From Prevotella bivia DSM 20514 (GTDB lineage: Bacteria > Bacteroidota > Bacteroidia > Bacteroidales > Bacteroidaceae), in the NCBI RefSeq assembly GCF_000262545.1, contig NZ_JH660660.1, forward strand, positions 1,706,482-1,770,481: 64,000 nucleotides of DNA. Direction: 5' to 3'. The position numbers were made by a program, and so were the translations under genes. A model generated the notes under the pieces. The model searched no databases, had not been told where the DNA came from, and was given only the letters and a program-made list of their open reading frames with translations. Numbering within the stretch: position 1 is the first letter of the stretch; every line of letters starts with the position of its first letter. This document shows positions 18,568 to 28,628 of the stretch, in pieces.

Positions 18568-19053
18568 TTATTCCGCCTTTCCTGCAACAGCGTTGGGTGT
18601 CCAATGCTTAAAGAAGCTAAGTACTTTCTTCGGGCTATAGCCTTGACCCTCTTCTAGCAAACTGCTGTCTTGAATGTGAACCACCTTTCCATCGCCATTG
18701 AGTATGACAAAAACAGGGAAACCGAAACGTTGTGGATAACCTAATCGTTTCAACATACCCTCTGGCGCACTTTTACGAGGATGATAGTTGACATGAATAT
18801 AAACGTAGTTGTCGGCAATTACTTTGCTGATGGCTGCATCTTTCGTAATGAAGTCGGCAAAGCGCAAACACCAAGGACACCAGTTGCCACCCAACTGGCA
18901 TACCACAAATTTATTAGCCTGTTTAGCCTTGCTAATGGCTTCATCAATCTGTGTCATCTGATTGATATTTTCATTATATACTTTGGGCAATTGTGCATGG
19001 ATATTTAGTGCAAATATCACAGTTGTTAATAGAAATAAAACTTGTTTCTTCAT
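18568..19053 (-). CDS. Secreted thioredoxin-like protein (WCPWC active site)
   Basis: The 161-residue product has a signal peptide (VLFLLTTVIFALNIHAQ) and a thioredoxin fold with the redox motif GGNWCPWCLRF and the cis-Pro segment RFGFPVFVILNGDGK. Such proteins act in the periplasm on disulfides or as reductants. The vicinal-type CPWC pair with a preceding Trp is typical of DUF255/thioredoxin_7-like members. A TAAATTTG -7 box on the minus strand lies at 19091-19098. Confidence 0.85.
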   Translation of the reverse strand: MKKQVLFLLTTVIFALNIHAQLPKVYNENINQMTQIDEAISKAKQANKFVVCQLGGNWCPWCLRFADFITKDAAISKVIADNYVYIHVNYHPRKSAPEGMLKRLGYPQRFGFPVFVILNGDGKVVHIQDSSLLEEGQGYSPKKVLSFFKHWTPNAVAGKAE

Positions 19054-19288
19054 ATATGTTTCTTTTTAATGTTTACTTTTCTGTAATTCGCAAATTTAAT
19101 CATTTCCAGAGAAGTGAGCAAATTATCTCTTTTTTTACCTCTCTTTTTGTTATTTGAAAAAAAGTATATATGCTTTTTCCTAAATTTATATTAAGGAAAA
19201 CAATAACCTTACATGAATGATATTCGGAACGCCCGTTTACATCTAAATTTATATATAATGAGAAAGTAGGCAACTTGTGTCTGCCATT

Positions 19289-19321
19289 TTGTCGCTTTTT
19301 AGGATTGTAGAAATAGCTTTG
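19289..19321 (+). promoter_or_regulatory. groESL housekeeping-type promoter
   Basis: TTG at 19289-19291 and TAGCTTTG at 19314-19321 with a 22-base spacer fit the Bacteroidota consensus, about 50 bases before groES. The gap 19054-19372 holds this, the overlapping sigma-54-like motif, and the -7 box of the divergent thioredoxin-like gene. Confidence 0.55.
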
Positions 19322-19335
19322 GCACGCTTTTGGCA
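19320..19335 (+). promoter_or_regulatory. Sigma-54-like -24/-12 motif before groES
   Basis: The sequence TGGCACGCTTTTGGCA matches the RpoN consensus TGGCACG-N4-TTGCA with one change; the invariant GG (19321-19322) and GC (19333-19334) are exactly 10 bases apart. A start near 19346 would leave a leader of about 27 bases. It overlaps the -7 box of the other promoter. Confidence 0.5.
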
Positions 19336-19372
19336 TAGATAAGCATAAAGAACAATTAAAAACATAAAGATT

Positions 19373-19642
19373 ATGACAATAAAACCATTAGCAGACAGAG
19401 TTTTGGTACTCCCTGCACCAGCAGAAGAGAAAGTAGGCGGAATTATCATTCCTGATACAGCTAAAGAGAAACCACAGCGCGGTAAGGTAGTGGCAGTGGG
19501 CAATGGCACCAAGGACGAGGAGATGATCCTTAAAGTAGGTGATGAAGTATTGTACGGCAAGTATGCAGGCACTGAGATAGAAAGTGAAGGAGAAAAGTAC
19601 TTGATGATGCGTCAAAGCGATGTTTTGGCAGTAGTAGAATAA
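19373..19642 (+). CDS. groES: Co-chaperonin GroES
   Basis: The 89-residue protein has the GroES landmarks [11 protein letters not shown], the mobile loop [28 protein letters not shown] and [13 protein letters not shown]. It caps the GroEL ring during protein folding. It is 33 bases upstream of groEL in one operon. Confidence 0.99.
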   Translation: MTIKPLADRVLVLPAPAEEKVGGIIIPDTAKEKPQRGKVVAVGNGTKDEEMILKVGDEVLYGKYAGTEIESEGEKYLMMRQSDVLAVVE

Positions 19643-21301
<1,659 letters not shown>

Positions 21302-21335
21302 TTTGATTGAGAATAGTTTTTAAGCTCAATAAAGC

Positions 21336-21369
21336 AAAAGCTAAATCCAAGCAATTGGGTTTGGCTTTT
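21336..21369 (+). terminator. groESL terminator
   Basis: A 15-base-pair stem (two G-T pairs) with a GCAA tetraloop, running into TTTTT. Confidence 0.8.
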
Positions 21370-21468
21370 TGCGTTTATGTTAGGGTATAGATGAGATTTG
21401 CTTAACCTACGGCTACTGAGCCAGAGTTACGGATAAAAAAATCTTTATTTTTAGATTAAGTAAACTAT

Positions 21469-21591
21469 ATGGATATCCCCACTAAATTTCTACTGAGCCC
21501 TGAAAAGGCAATCAAGTTAATCAAGGAAAAAGCCGATGATTACGACATGGAATTGAAGCAAAAGGCAGATAGCTTGATGCAGAAGAAATAA
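21469..21591 (+). CDS. 40-residue hypothetical open frame
   Basis: ATG 21469 gives MDIPTKFLLSPEKAIKLIKE, then KADDYDMELKQKADSLMQKK. The composition is that of a charged helix and looks protein-like, but no family is recognised. It could be a small protein or the tail of a decayed gene. It sits between groEL and the defence cassette, so it may mark the left boundary of inserted DNA. No clear ribosome site is seen. Confidence 0.3.
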   Translation: MDIPTKFLLSPEKAIKLIKEKADDYDMELKQKADSLMQKK

Positions 21592-21681
21592 CAAGAGTAA
21601 AATTGTGACAGTAGAATCGTAGAGGTAAAACTTATGCCCTCTACTTAAAATAAATAAGAAAACCGCAGATTATTCAAATAA

Positions 21682-21692
21682 AAGTTGTAATT
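21682..21692 (+). promoter_or_regulatory. Promoter region of the defence cassette
   Basis: A TAATTTTG -7 box overlaps this point just upstream of 21695, so transcription would begin near 21700. This rules out the in-frame TTG at 21693 as start of the HTH gene and favours ATG 21726. Self-regulation by the HTH protein would be expected here, but I see no convincing operator repeat. Confidence 0.4.
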
Positions 21693-21725
21693 TTGCCAAA
21701 TAACGTCAAGACACAAGTAAGCAAT

Positions 21726-22016
21726 ATGCTATTTTCTGAACGAATAAAAGAGTTACGTATGCAATATAAGCTGCCACAACGACATTTGGCAGCGGCACTT
21801 GATATTGATACGGCGACTTATTGTAAGATAGAAAAAGGAGAAAGAAAAGCTAAAAGAGAACAGGTGTGCATCCTGTCAGGGCTATTTCATGTCAAGCAAG
21901 AAGACTTGATTATCTTATGGCTTGCTGACAAAGTCTCCGATATTGTGGCTCCAGAGAAACAAGTTGCTATAAATGTTTTATCTGTTGTCAAAGAAAACTT
22001 AAAACGTACAGTGTGA
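21726..22016 (+). CDS. HTH (XRE/C-protein-like) controller of the restriction-modification cassette
   Basis: From ATG 21726 the product has 96 residues. Residues 1-60 form an XRE-type helix-turn-helix (ERIKELRMQYKLPQRHLAAA, DIDTATYCKIEKGERKAKRE). Small proteins of this sort at the head of restriction-modification operons (C proteins) delay nuclease expression until methylation is established. The stop TGA overlaps the ATG of the next gene (22016), so they are translationally coupled. The role as controller is inferred from fold and place. Confidence 0.8.
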   Translation: MLFSERIKELRMQYKLPQRHLAAALDIDTATYCKIEKGERKAKREQVCILSGLFHVKQEDLIILWLADKVSDIVAPEKQVAINVLSVVKENLKRTV

Positions 22017-24571
22017 TGTTACAAAGAAAATATAGTCCAACAAATCTGGAACCCACTATAGTTGCAGAAAGTCGTTCTCCGTACGGACTGAAAACCTATG
22101 TCAGTTTGTTCAGTAGCGCTGGTGTAGGATGTTATGGCTTTAAACAAGAGAATTTTTATTGTATTGCTACAGTGGAACTACTTGAACGTAGGCTAAAAAT
22201 ACAAAAATACAATCAAAAATGTGCATACGATAGTGGATATATTTGTGGAGATATGACCCAAAAAGAAACACAAGGACGAGTGTTTGAGGAATTGGATTTA
22301 TGGAAACGAAATTTTAATGTAAAAGATTTAGATGTAATCATTGCGACACCACCATGCCAAGGTATGTCTGTAGCAAATCATAAGAAGAAAAATGAACTGA
22401 AAAGGAATTCTTTGGTTGTTGAATCTATAAAAATGGTTAGCAAAATACAACCGAAATTTTTCATATTCGAGAATGTCCGTGCATTTCTTACATCCATTTG
22501 TACAGATGTTGATGGTCAAGATAAGACTATTAAAAATGCAATAGAGTTGAATCTTGGTGGATTGTATAATGTGCTGTTTAAGGTTGTGAACTTTAAGGAT
22601 TATGGTAATCCATCTAGCAGGACACGAACTTTGGTCATTGGAGTAAGAAAAGATTTAAAAGAAATTACTCCTTATGATGTGTTTCCTGACAGGCAGCCTG
22701 AGAGAACTTTGCGACAGATAATAGGTGATTTGCCATCATTAAGAACTATGGGAGAAATTTCTAAAACCGATATTTATCACAATTTTAGAAAATATGCTCC
22801 AAGAATGGAAGCATGGATTGCCGATATAAAAGAGGGGCAGTCTGCTTTTGACAACACTGACATAACCAAGATTCCTCATACTATAAAGAATGGGATTGTA
22901 GTCTATAATGCTCAGAAGAATGGGGACAAATATACACGTCAGTGTTGGGATAAAGTTGCACCATGCATTCATACTCGTAATGATATTATGGCAAGTCAAA
23001 ATACTGTTCATCCTGTGGATAATCGGGTTTTCAGTATTCGTGAAGTGATGCTTATGATGTCGGTTCCTGCAGCTTTTCAATGGAGTGATATTCCTTTTAA
23101 TGAGTTGAACAAATTGCCAATAAAAGAAAAAGAAGCTTTCCTCAAAAAGGAAGAAATGAATATAAGGCAAAATTTGGGCGAAGCCGTTCCTACTATTATA
23201 TTTAGACAGATAGCGCATAAAATATACAAAGTTTTCTGTCGTATCAATATGACGGAGCAAGATATTAAGGATTTGATAGAGCGGAAGCATCTTAATAGTC
23301 AAATAAATCTTATAGATTTTATCAATAAATCTACAAGATACCGTTTCTGCGAACTATCAAAAATTGCAGAATTAGCAAATGCTAATAGAAATAATAACGC
23401 AGCATATTATACTCGACAGGACATTTGTTTTTCAGTAGTTGAGAACTTGCCAGAAGCGAAAGGCCTTACAGAAATCAATATTTTGGAACCCTCTGTTGGT
23501 GTAGGCAATTTTATTCCCATGCTTATTCAAAAGTATGCAGACGTTCCCTCTGTAAACATAGATGTCGTTGATATTGATGATGACAGCCTTGAAGTACTTA
23601 AGGCTCTAATCAATCATGTAAATATTCCTAATAATGTACACATGAACTACATTCATGCAGACTTTCTTACTTATTGTTTTAAGAAAAAATATGATGTGGT
23701 TGTTGGAAATCCTCCTTATAAAAAACTGACAAAGGAAAAAGAGTTACTATCTGTCTATAAAGCAGAAGCCTACAATACTGATACAAATAACATATTTTCT
23801 TTTTTTATAGAAAAGTCTATTAGAATTGGAAATGTAGTATCATTGATTGTACCTAAAAGTTTGATAAATGCTCCTGAGTTTAATAAAACTCGTCAACTAA
23901 TGAGTAAAAAAAGAGTTTCTCATATCATTGATTTCGGGGAAAAAGGATTCAAGAATGTTAAGATTGAAACTATAAATTTTGTTGTTGAAACACAGCGAAA
24001 GCCTGCTCTGACAATTGTAGAATCTTACATTACGAAAAAAGTTGTAATACAGCTGCAATCCTACCTTATGGATACAAAGTTTCCTTATTGGATAATATAT
24101 CGTAACGAAGATTTTGATAAAGTTGCAGATAAAATGGAGTTCAATGTGTTCAAAGCATATAGAGATAGAGTTATAACCAAGTCTTTGACAAAAGGGAATG
24201 GGCAGGTAAGAGTTCTCAAGTCAAGGAATATTGGTGATAATCAAATTATTGATATTCCAGAATATGACAGTTATGTGGATAATATAGAAGGGCTGGATGT
24301 TAGTAAGTTTCTGAACAAAACAAATTGTGTCCTGCTCCCAAACTTGACATATAACCCACGAGCATGCTTTCTCCCAAAAGGGTGCATTGCCGATGGTTCT
24401 GTTGCAATTCTTACCTTGGCAAACAGTGATAAGGTTATAACAAAAGAAGATCTGTCGTTTTATGCCACGGATAAATTTACTAAATTCTATGCAATAGCAA
24501 GAAATTTAGGTACACGTTCACTTAATATTGATAACAACTCTGTTTTCTTTTTTGGAAAACTTAAAGGATAG
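22016..24571 (+). CDS. Fused 5-methylcytosine / N6-adenine DNA methyltransferase
   Basis: The 851-residue protein contains two methyltransferases in one chain. Residues about 25-415 are a C5-cytosine enzyme: motif I VSLFSSAGVGCYGF, catalytic PCQ in ATPPCQGMS, ENV in FIFENVRAFL, and the arginine motif SSRTRT; the usual GNAV motif is altered to LGEAVP. Residues about 450-851 are an N6-adenine enzyme of the TaqI/Eco57I type: AAYYTRQDICFSVVENL, SAM motif ILEPSVGVGNF and catalytic NPPY in VVVGNPPYKKL, then a region that probably reads DNA. Both active sites look intact. It would protect the two strands of an asymmetric site with different marks. The start is ATG 22016, overlapping the previous stop; an in-frame GTG at 22013 is possible. 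The DNA is A+T-rich compared with flanking core genes. Confidence 0.92.
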   Translation: MLQRKYSPTNLEPTIVAESRSPYGLKTYVSLFSSAGVGCYGFKQENFYCIATVELLERRLKIQKYNQKCAYDSGYICGDMTQKETQGRVFEELDLWKRNFNVKDLDVIIATPPCQGMSVANHKKKNELKRNSLVVESIKMVSKIQPKFFIFENVRAFLTSICTDVDGQDKTIKNAIELNLGGLYNVLFKVVNFKDYGNPSSRTRTLVIGVRKDLKEITPYDVFPDRQPERTLRQIIGDLPSLRTMGEISKTDIYHNFRKYAPRMEAWIADIKEGQSAFDNTDITKIPHTIKNGIVVYNAQKNGDKYTRQCWDKVAPCIHTRNDIMASQNTVHPVDNRVFSIREVMLMMSVPAAFQWSDIPFNELNKLPIKEKEAFLKKEEMNIRQNLGEAVPTIIFRQIAHKIYKVFCRINMTEQDIKDLIERKHLNSQINLIDFINKSTRYRFCELSKIAELANANRNNNAAYYTRQDICFSVVENLPEAKGLTEINILEPSVGVGNFIPMLIQKYADVPSVNIDVVDIDDDSLEVLKALINHVNIPNNVHMNYIHADFLTYCFKKKYDVVVGNPPYKKLTKEKELLSVYKAEAYNTDTNNIFSFFIEKSIRIGNVVSLIVPKSLINAPEFNKTRQLMSKKRVSHIIDFGEKGFKNVKIETINFVVETQRKPALTIVESYITKKVVIQLQSYLMDTKFPYWIIYRNEDFDKVADKMEFNVFKAYRDRVITKSLTKGNGQVRVLKSRNIGDNQIIDIPEYDSYVDNIEGLDVSKFLNKTNCVLLPNLTYNPRACFLPKGCIADGSVAILTLANSDKVITKEDLSFYATDKFTKFYAIARNLGTRSLNIDNNSVFFFGKLKG

Positions 24572-24576
24572 ATGAA

Positions 24577-25770
24577 ATGAGAGAAAATATAATAAAATAT
24601 CTTAGTAATTTTGACTTGGATGTACGTAAATCACAAGATGCACGTTTTATGGATCAAAAGTGTACTCCTGATGTTGTTTGCTTTATTGCTGATTGCATTA
24701 TCAATACAATAGATGTTGACAATGAGTTTACCTTGTCCAATATTTGGGATGCTCAATACTTCATAAAGAACGCAAGAGCTATTTTCAATAAGCCATTACC
24801 TACTAATCCAAAAGCTCGTCATGAGTATGATAAGTTTATACAACAGCCTCTCCGAATGCTTGCTTATGCCCATGTGTTGGAGATAGAAAAGCGATCGGGA
24901 ACAAATTATTATCGTGTTGCTAATCTGGATATTCTTGACTATATAGCGCAAAGAGAAAGAAATACATATAATTTTCTCTATTGCTATTTGCAAAAGGTTC
25001 TTTCGGATAGTGGTTTCATTCGATATTTTGATGCGTTCAAAGATAAATGTTTGCAGGGAAAAGCTACGAATGCAGACTTCCAAGAGTTAAAAAGTAGATA
25101 TGACCGCTTTGTAATAGGTAATACAGCTATAAATACGGAAGTCGAAGTTCATCGTATTTTTAGTAAGATATTGAATGTATATGCCGTTGAGAATCAGATT
25201 AACGGGACAGAAAAGGGATATATGTCTAAATATATCTTTACTTTCTCTGATTTGATGTATAATCGTAAGAATTGGAGAGACCTGAATAAAGATAAATCCA
25301 TTACTCGACAGGAAGCACAAGAGCAACAAGATGTAAAACGGCAAGAAGTATACAATGCTTATTATGTTCAAAAAGCTATGAATTTGTTGCGGAAGATTCA
25401 GGTCGAAAGTGAAGTACATGACCAATGGGGAAATGGAGAAGCCACACAAATTCATCATATTTTTCCAAAATCTCAGTTTCCGCAACTGGCACATTATTTA
25501 GAGAATTTGATAAAACTTACAGCAACGCAACACTTTACGAAAGCACATCCTGATAATAAAACACAAGTAACAAATCGGGATTATCAACTTACATGCCTGT
25601 TGGCGAAAGCCGATACCATTGAAGCATCATTAAAAACAGTTGGGGACAAGTATTATCGTAAAGAATCTTTTGTTTATGTTATAAATACGGGGTTACTCTT
25701 GTCAATTAATCCTATTATAACTTTTACAGAGATAAAGCGAATATTAATCCAAGCATATAATGCAGCATGA
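24577..25770 (+). CDS. HNH-motif nuclease, probable restriction endonuclease
   Basis: The 397-residue protein has no strong family mark except near its C-terminus, where IHHIFPKSQFPQ is followed by LENLIKLTATQHFTKAHP: a His-His-x-x-Pro, Asn, His arrangement typical of HNH nucleases. It begins 5 bases after the methyltransferase and overlaps the next methyltransferase by 4 bases (ATGA), the classic place of a restriction enzyme. HphI-type systems likewise combine an HNH nuclease with one m5C and one m6A methyltransferase, so a similar asymmetric target is possible; this is inference. Residues 1-280 may carry target recognition. Confidence 0.75.
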   Translation: MRENIIKYLSNFDLDVRKSQDARFMDQKCTPDVVCFIADCIINTIDVDNEFTLSNIWDAQYFIKNARAIFNKPLPTNPKARHEYDKFIQQPLRMLAYAHVLEIEKRSGTNYYRVANLDILDYIAQRERNTYNFLYCYLQKVLSDSGFIRYFDAFKDKCLQGKATNADFQELKSRYDRFVIGNTAINTEVEVHRIFSKILNVYAVENQINGTEKGYMSKYIFTFSDLMYNRKNWRDLNKDKSITRQEAQEQQDVKRQEVYNAYYVQKAMNLLRKIQVESEVHDQWGNGEATQIHHIFPKSQFPQLAHYLENLIKLTATQHFTKAHPDNKTQVTNRDYQLTCLLAKADTIEASLKTVGDKYYRKESFVYVINTGLLLSINPIITFTEIKRILIQAYNAA

Positions 25771-26837
25771 TAAAAAAAAGTATCAAGGTCGTAGATTTAT
25801 TCTGTGGAATTGGAGGATTGTCAAACGGTTTCTTCCAAGAGGGATTTGATGTTGTTGCTGGATATGATAATGACAAATCATGTAAATTTGCTTATGAAGT
25901 AAATAATCATGCAAAATTTCATCTTGCAGATATAACAAAAGTCACTGGTAAAGAGATTAATCAACAATTTGGAGACAGTCTTAAAATCTTGGTCGGCTGT
26001 GCTCCATGCCAACCTTTTTCTTCTTATAGTTTTAAAGTAAAAACCAAGGATAAAGATAAAGTCAATCTACTTTATTCCTTTTCTCGGTTAATACATACAG
26101 TAAAGCCGACAATAGTATCTATGGAGAACGTTCCACAACTTATGGATACGGATAAGTATTCTGTTTTCTCTGATTTCTGTACAGAACTAAAAAAAATGAA
26201 GTATCATATCTCCGTTCAAGTTGTCTTCTGTCCTGATTATGGAATTCCTCAAAGACGCAGGAGGTTAGTTTTGCTAGCTTCTAAATTAGGAGCAATTAAT
26301 CTTATTGCAGGAACCCATACATCGGACAATTATGTTACTGTTCGTGATACAATAGGTAATTTGAGGGCTATTAAAGATGGGGAAATAGATTCTCATGATC
26401 CATTGCATAGAGCTAGGAAATTGTCAGATTTAAATCTTAAAAGAGTATCTCTTACCAAAGAGGGAGGGAGTTGGCATGATTGGCCTGAAGAAATGATTCT
26501 TGAATGTTTTAAGAGACAAAGTGGAAAATCATACGGGAGTGTATATGGTAGGATGAAATGGAATGAGCCTGCTCCGACAATGACAACTCAATGCACTGGT
26601 CTCGGAAATGGTAGGTTTGGGCATCCAGAACAGAACCGTGCAATATCTTTAAGAGAAGCAGCATTGTTTCAGACATTTCCTATTGACTATAAATTCTATG
26701 ATATAAATGAAATATGTCATCCATCTGTAATATGTCGACAGATTGGAAACGCTGTTCCACCTATATTAGGTAGGGTGATAGCAAAGAGTATTAAGGAGCA
26801 TTTAAAACAACACAAGATATGGCAAAAAGAGAGATAA
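25767..26837 (+). CDS. DNA (cytosine-5-)-methyltransferase
   Basis: The 356-residue protein has all principal C5 motifs in order: I VVDLFCGIGGLSNGFFQ, IV GCAPCQPFSSY, VI SMENVPQL, VIII IPQRRRRLVLLA, IX-X region ending QIGNAVPP. It is a complete stand-alone enzyme and the second C5 methyltransferase in the cassette. It overlaps the HNH gene (ATGA at 25767) and the DUF262 gene (26819-26837). Its target could be the same site as the fused enzyme or a different one. Confidence 0.96.
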   Translation: MIKKSIKVVDLFCGIGGLSNGFFQEGFDVVAGYDNDKSCKFAYEVNNHAKFHLADITKVTGKEINQQFGDSLKILVGCAPCQPFSSYSFKVKTKDKDKVNLLYSFSRLIHTVKPTIVSMENVPQLMDTDKYSVFSDFCTELKKMKYHISVQVVFCPDYGIPQRRRRLVLLASKLGAINLIAGTHTSDNYVTVRDTIGNLRAIKDGEIDSHDPLHRARKLSDLNLKRVSLTKEGGSWHDWPEEMILECFKRQSGKSYGSVYGRMKWNEPAPTMTTQCTGLGNGRFGHPEQNRAISLREAALFQTFPIDYKFYDINEICHPSVICRQIGNAVPPILGRVIAKSIKEHLKQHKIWQKER

Positions 26838-27883
26838 AGCACAGTATTGAAGATATTGATGAACAAATTAATCAGGAAAGCATCCCTTATGATTATGATA
26901 CAAAGGAGTATCCTGTTGAAGTTATTATACACAAATTTGATCAAGGTCAGATTTTTGTACCGACCTACCAACGGCAGTTTGTTTGGAAATTAAATCAGAG
27001 AGCAAGATTTATAGAGTCTGTTTTTCTAGGTGTACCCATAATGCCTTTTCTTGTTTCTGTCTCAGGAAAAGATGCGGAACTTGAAATTATAGATGGGTCA
27101 CAAAGAATACGTACATTAGCAGAATATTGCAATGGAAGACTTAAATTATCTGGATTAGAAAAATTGACTTTCTTAAATGGTACAAGATTCTCTGATTTAA
27201 GCACAGCAAGACAAAATAAATTTTTACTTCGTGATTTTAGATTTCATGTTGTAACAGAAAATGCCAAGCCAGAGATTAGAGCAGATATTTTCAATAGAGT
27301 AAATACCAGTTCTAACAAATTGACATCAAGTGAAACGAGAAGAGGTGCTTATCAATACAAGTTCTATAATTTTGTTGTGGAATGTTCTCAGAATGAGTTA
27401 TTCCATGAAGTGTGTCCTATTTCTAAGAGTAGGTCTGATAGGGGAGAATACGAAGAATTGGCTTTAAGATTCTTTGCCTACTCTGAGTCTTATCTAAGTT
27501 TTAAGCATGATGTGTCTTCTTTTTTAGATGATTATGTGAAAGCTCATAAATCATCGTTTGACGAAGAACGAATGAGAAATGCTTTTTTTACTATGTTGAA
27601 TTTTGCAAAAAAGGAATTGGCACCATGTTATTTTGCGAGGAGTGAAAGAGATAAATCTACTCCAAGAGTTAGATTTGAGGCTTTAGCTGTTGGCATACAT
27701 TTTGCCTTGCTGGAAAAGCCAAATTTAACTGTCAAAGATCGAAATTGGCTTAACTCCATAGAATTTAAGAAAGTAACCACTTCTGATGCTAGTAACAATC
27801 CTGGGCGATTAAAGGAACGTATTGAGTTTGTTCGCGATTGCTTGTTAGATAAAATAGAAAATCTCACTTATGAAGAAAACTAA
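26819..27883 (+). CDS. DUF262 (ParB/Srx-fold) protein
   Basis: The 354-residue protein shows DUF262 signatures: FVPTYQRQFVWKLNQRARFI (about 42-61) and LEIIDGSQRIRTLAEY (about 87-102), the latter holding the DGQQR-type motif. DUF262 is the N-terminal half of GmrSD and related modified-DNA sensors, where it binds or hydrolyses nucleotides. The DUF1524 HNH half that usually follows is not seen. The C-terminal 150 residues are helical-looking and unassigned. It overlaps the upstream methyltransferase by 19 bases and the HEPN gene by 14, so they are one translational unit. Confidence 0.85.
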   Translation: MAKREIKHSIEDIDEQINQESIPYDYDTKEYPVEVIIHKFDQGQIFVPTYQRQFVWKLNQRARFIESVFLGVPIMPFLVSVSGKDAELEIIDGSQRIRTLAEYCNGRLKLSGLEKLTFLNGTRFSDLSTARQNKFLLRDFRFHVVTENAKPEIRADIFNRVNTSSNKLTSSETRRGAYQYKFYNFVVECSQNELFHEVCPISKSRSDRGEYEELALRFFAYSESYLSFKHDVSSFLDDYVKAHKSSFDEERMRNAFFTMLNFAKKELAPCYFARSERDKSTPRVRFEALAVGIHFALLEKPNLTVKDRNWLNSIEFKKVTTSDASNNPGRLKERIEFVRDCLLDKIENLTYEEN

Positions 27884-28550
27884 AGATGAATTCAAAAAGA
27901 GATGTGTTGAGGTTGACAAATATTTAGATGCACTGTCGTTGCTTGACAAAGGCAATTGTCAACTAACTTGTACTGATTTAGCAGGAAATGCTATTGTCAG
28001 ACAGATTGATACCGATCTAGCGCGAATCTTGAAAGCTAATGCATTCCTGTTACTTTATAATCTTATAGAGGCTACTATAAGAAATTCTATACAAGCAATA
28101 ATAAACTCTATCAATGGCGACAAATTAGAGTTCGCACAAATATCAGATAAAGTACAAGAACTGTGGTTGAGACAAGAAATTAGTGACATAAAGAATACAA
28201 ATCAGAATTATCTGATTATATCGGGAATATCTCAAAAAATATTAGCGCACTCCTTACTTTCTTTCAAAGAAGACTGTATTAAAATTAGTGGAAATATGGA
28301 TGCTAAAGCTATTCGTAAAATAGCAAAACAGTTTGGTTACCAAGAACCTAAAGATGGAAGAGGCTTAGTACAAATAAAAGAAAAAAGAAATAAACTTGCG
28401 CATGGAGAGTATACATTTACTGAGGTTGGCAAAAATTACACAATCAGTGATATAAGTATTCTAAGTAAAGAGGCTAAGGAATACATAGATGATGTTTTGT
28501 TATGTGTGGAAAATTATATATTGAAAAAGTCTTACAGGAAGATAAGCTGA
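27870..28550 (+). CDS. HEPN-domain protein (MAE_28990-like)
   Basis: The 226-residue helical protein has an N-terminal segment of the kind seen in MAE_28990-like HEPN proteins (LKANAFLLLYNLIEATIRNS) and near the C-terminus KEKRNKLAHGEYTF, an R-x4-H HEPN motif. HEPN domains with this motif are often RNases that stop growth on infection. Such proteins are commonly encoded next to DUF262 genes. It overlaps the DUF262 gene by 14 bases and ends the cassette; a terminator and tRNA-Leu follow. RNase activity is inferred from the motif only. Confidence 0.8.
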   Translation: MKKTKDEFKKRCVEVDKYLDALSLLDKGNCQLTCTDLAGNAIVRQIDTDLARILKANAFLLLYNLIEATIRNSIQAIINSINGDKLEFAQISDKVQELWLRQEISDIKNTNQNYLIISGISQKILAHSLLSFKEDCIKISGNMDAKAIRKIAKQFGYQEPKDGRGLVQIKEKRNKLAHGEYTFTEVGKNYTISDISILSKEAKEYIDDVLLCVENYILKKSYRKIS

Positions 28551-28570
28551 TTGGGAACAATTTGGGAACA
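28551..28570 (+). repeat. Double TTGGGAACA repeat at the right end of the cassette
   Basis: TTGGGAACA occurs at 28551-28559 and 28562-28570, directly after the HEPN stop and 60 bases from the tRNA 3' end. It may be a recombinase-site relic; no integrase is present in the window. Confidence 0.45.
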
Positions 28571-28584
28571 TTCCTAAAACAAGA

Positions 28585-28621
28585 AAAAGCTAAGTATTGA
28601 GTAATCAATTACTTAGCTTTT
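28585..28621. terminator. Bidirectional terminator between cassette and tRNA-Leu
   Basis: AAAAGCTAAGTA (28585-28596) pairs perfectly with TACTTAGCTTTT (28610-28621). It can end both the defence operon and the tRNA transcript. Confidence 0.8.
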
Positions 28622-28628
28622 ATCATTG

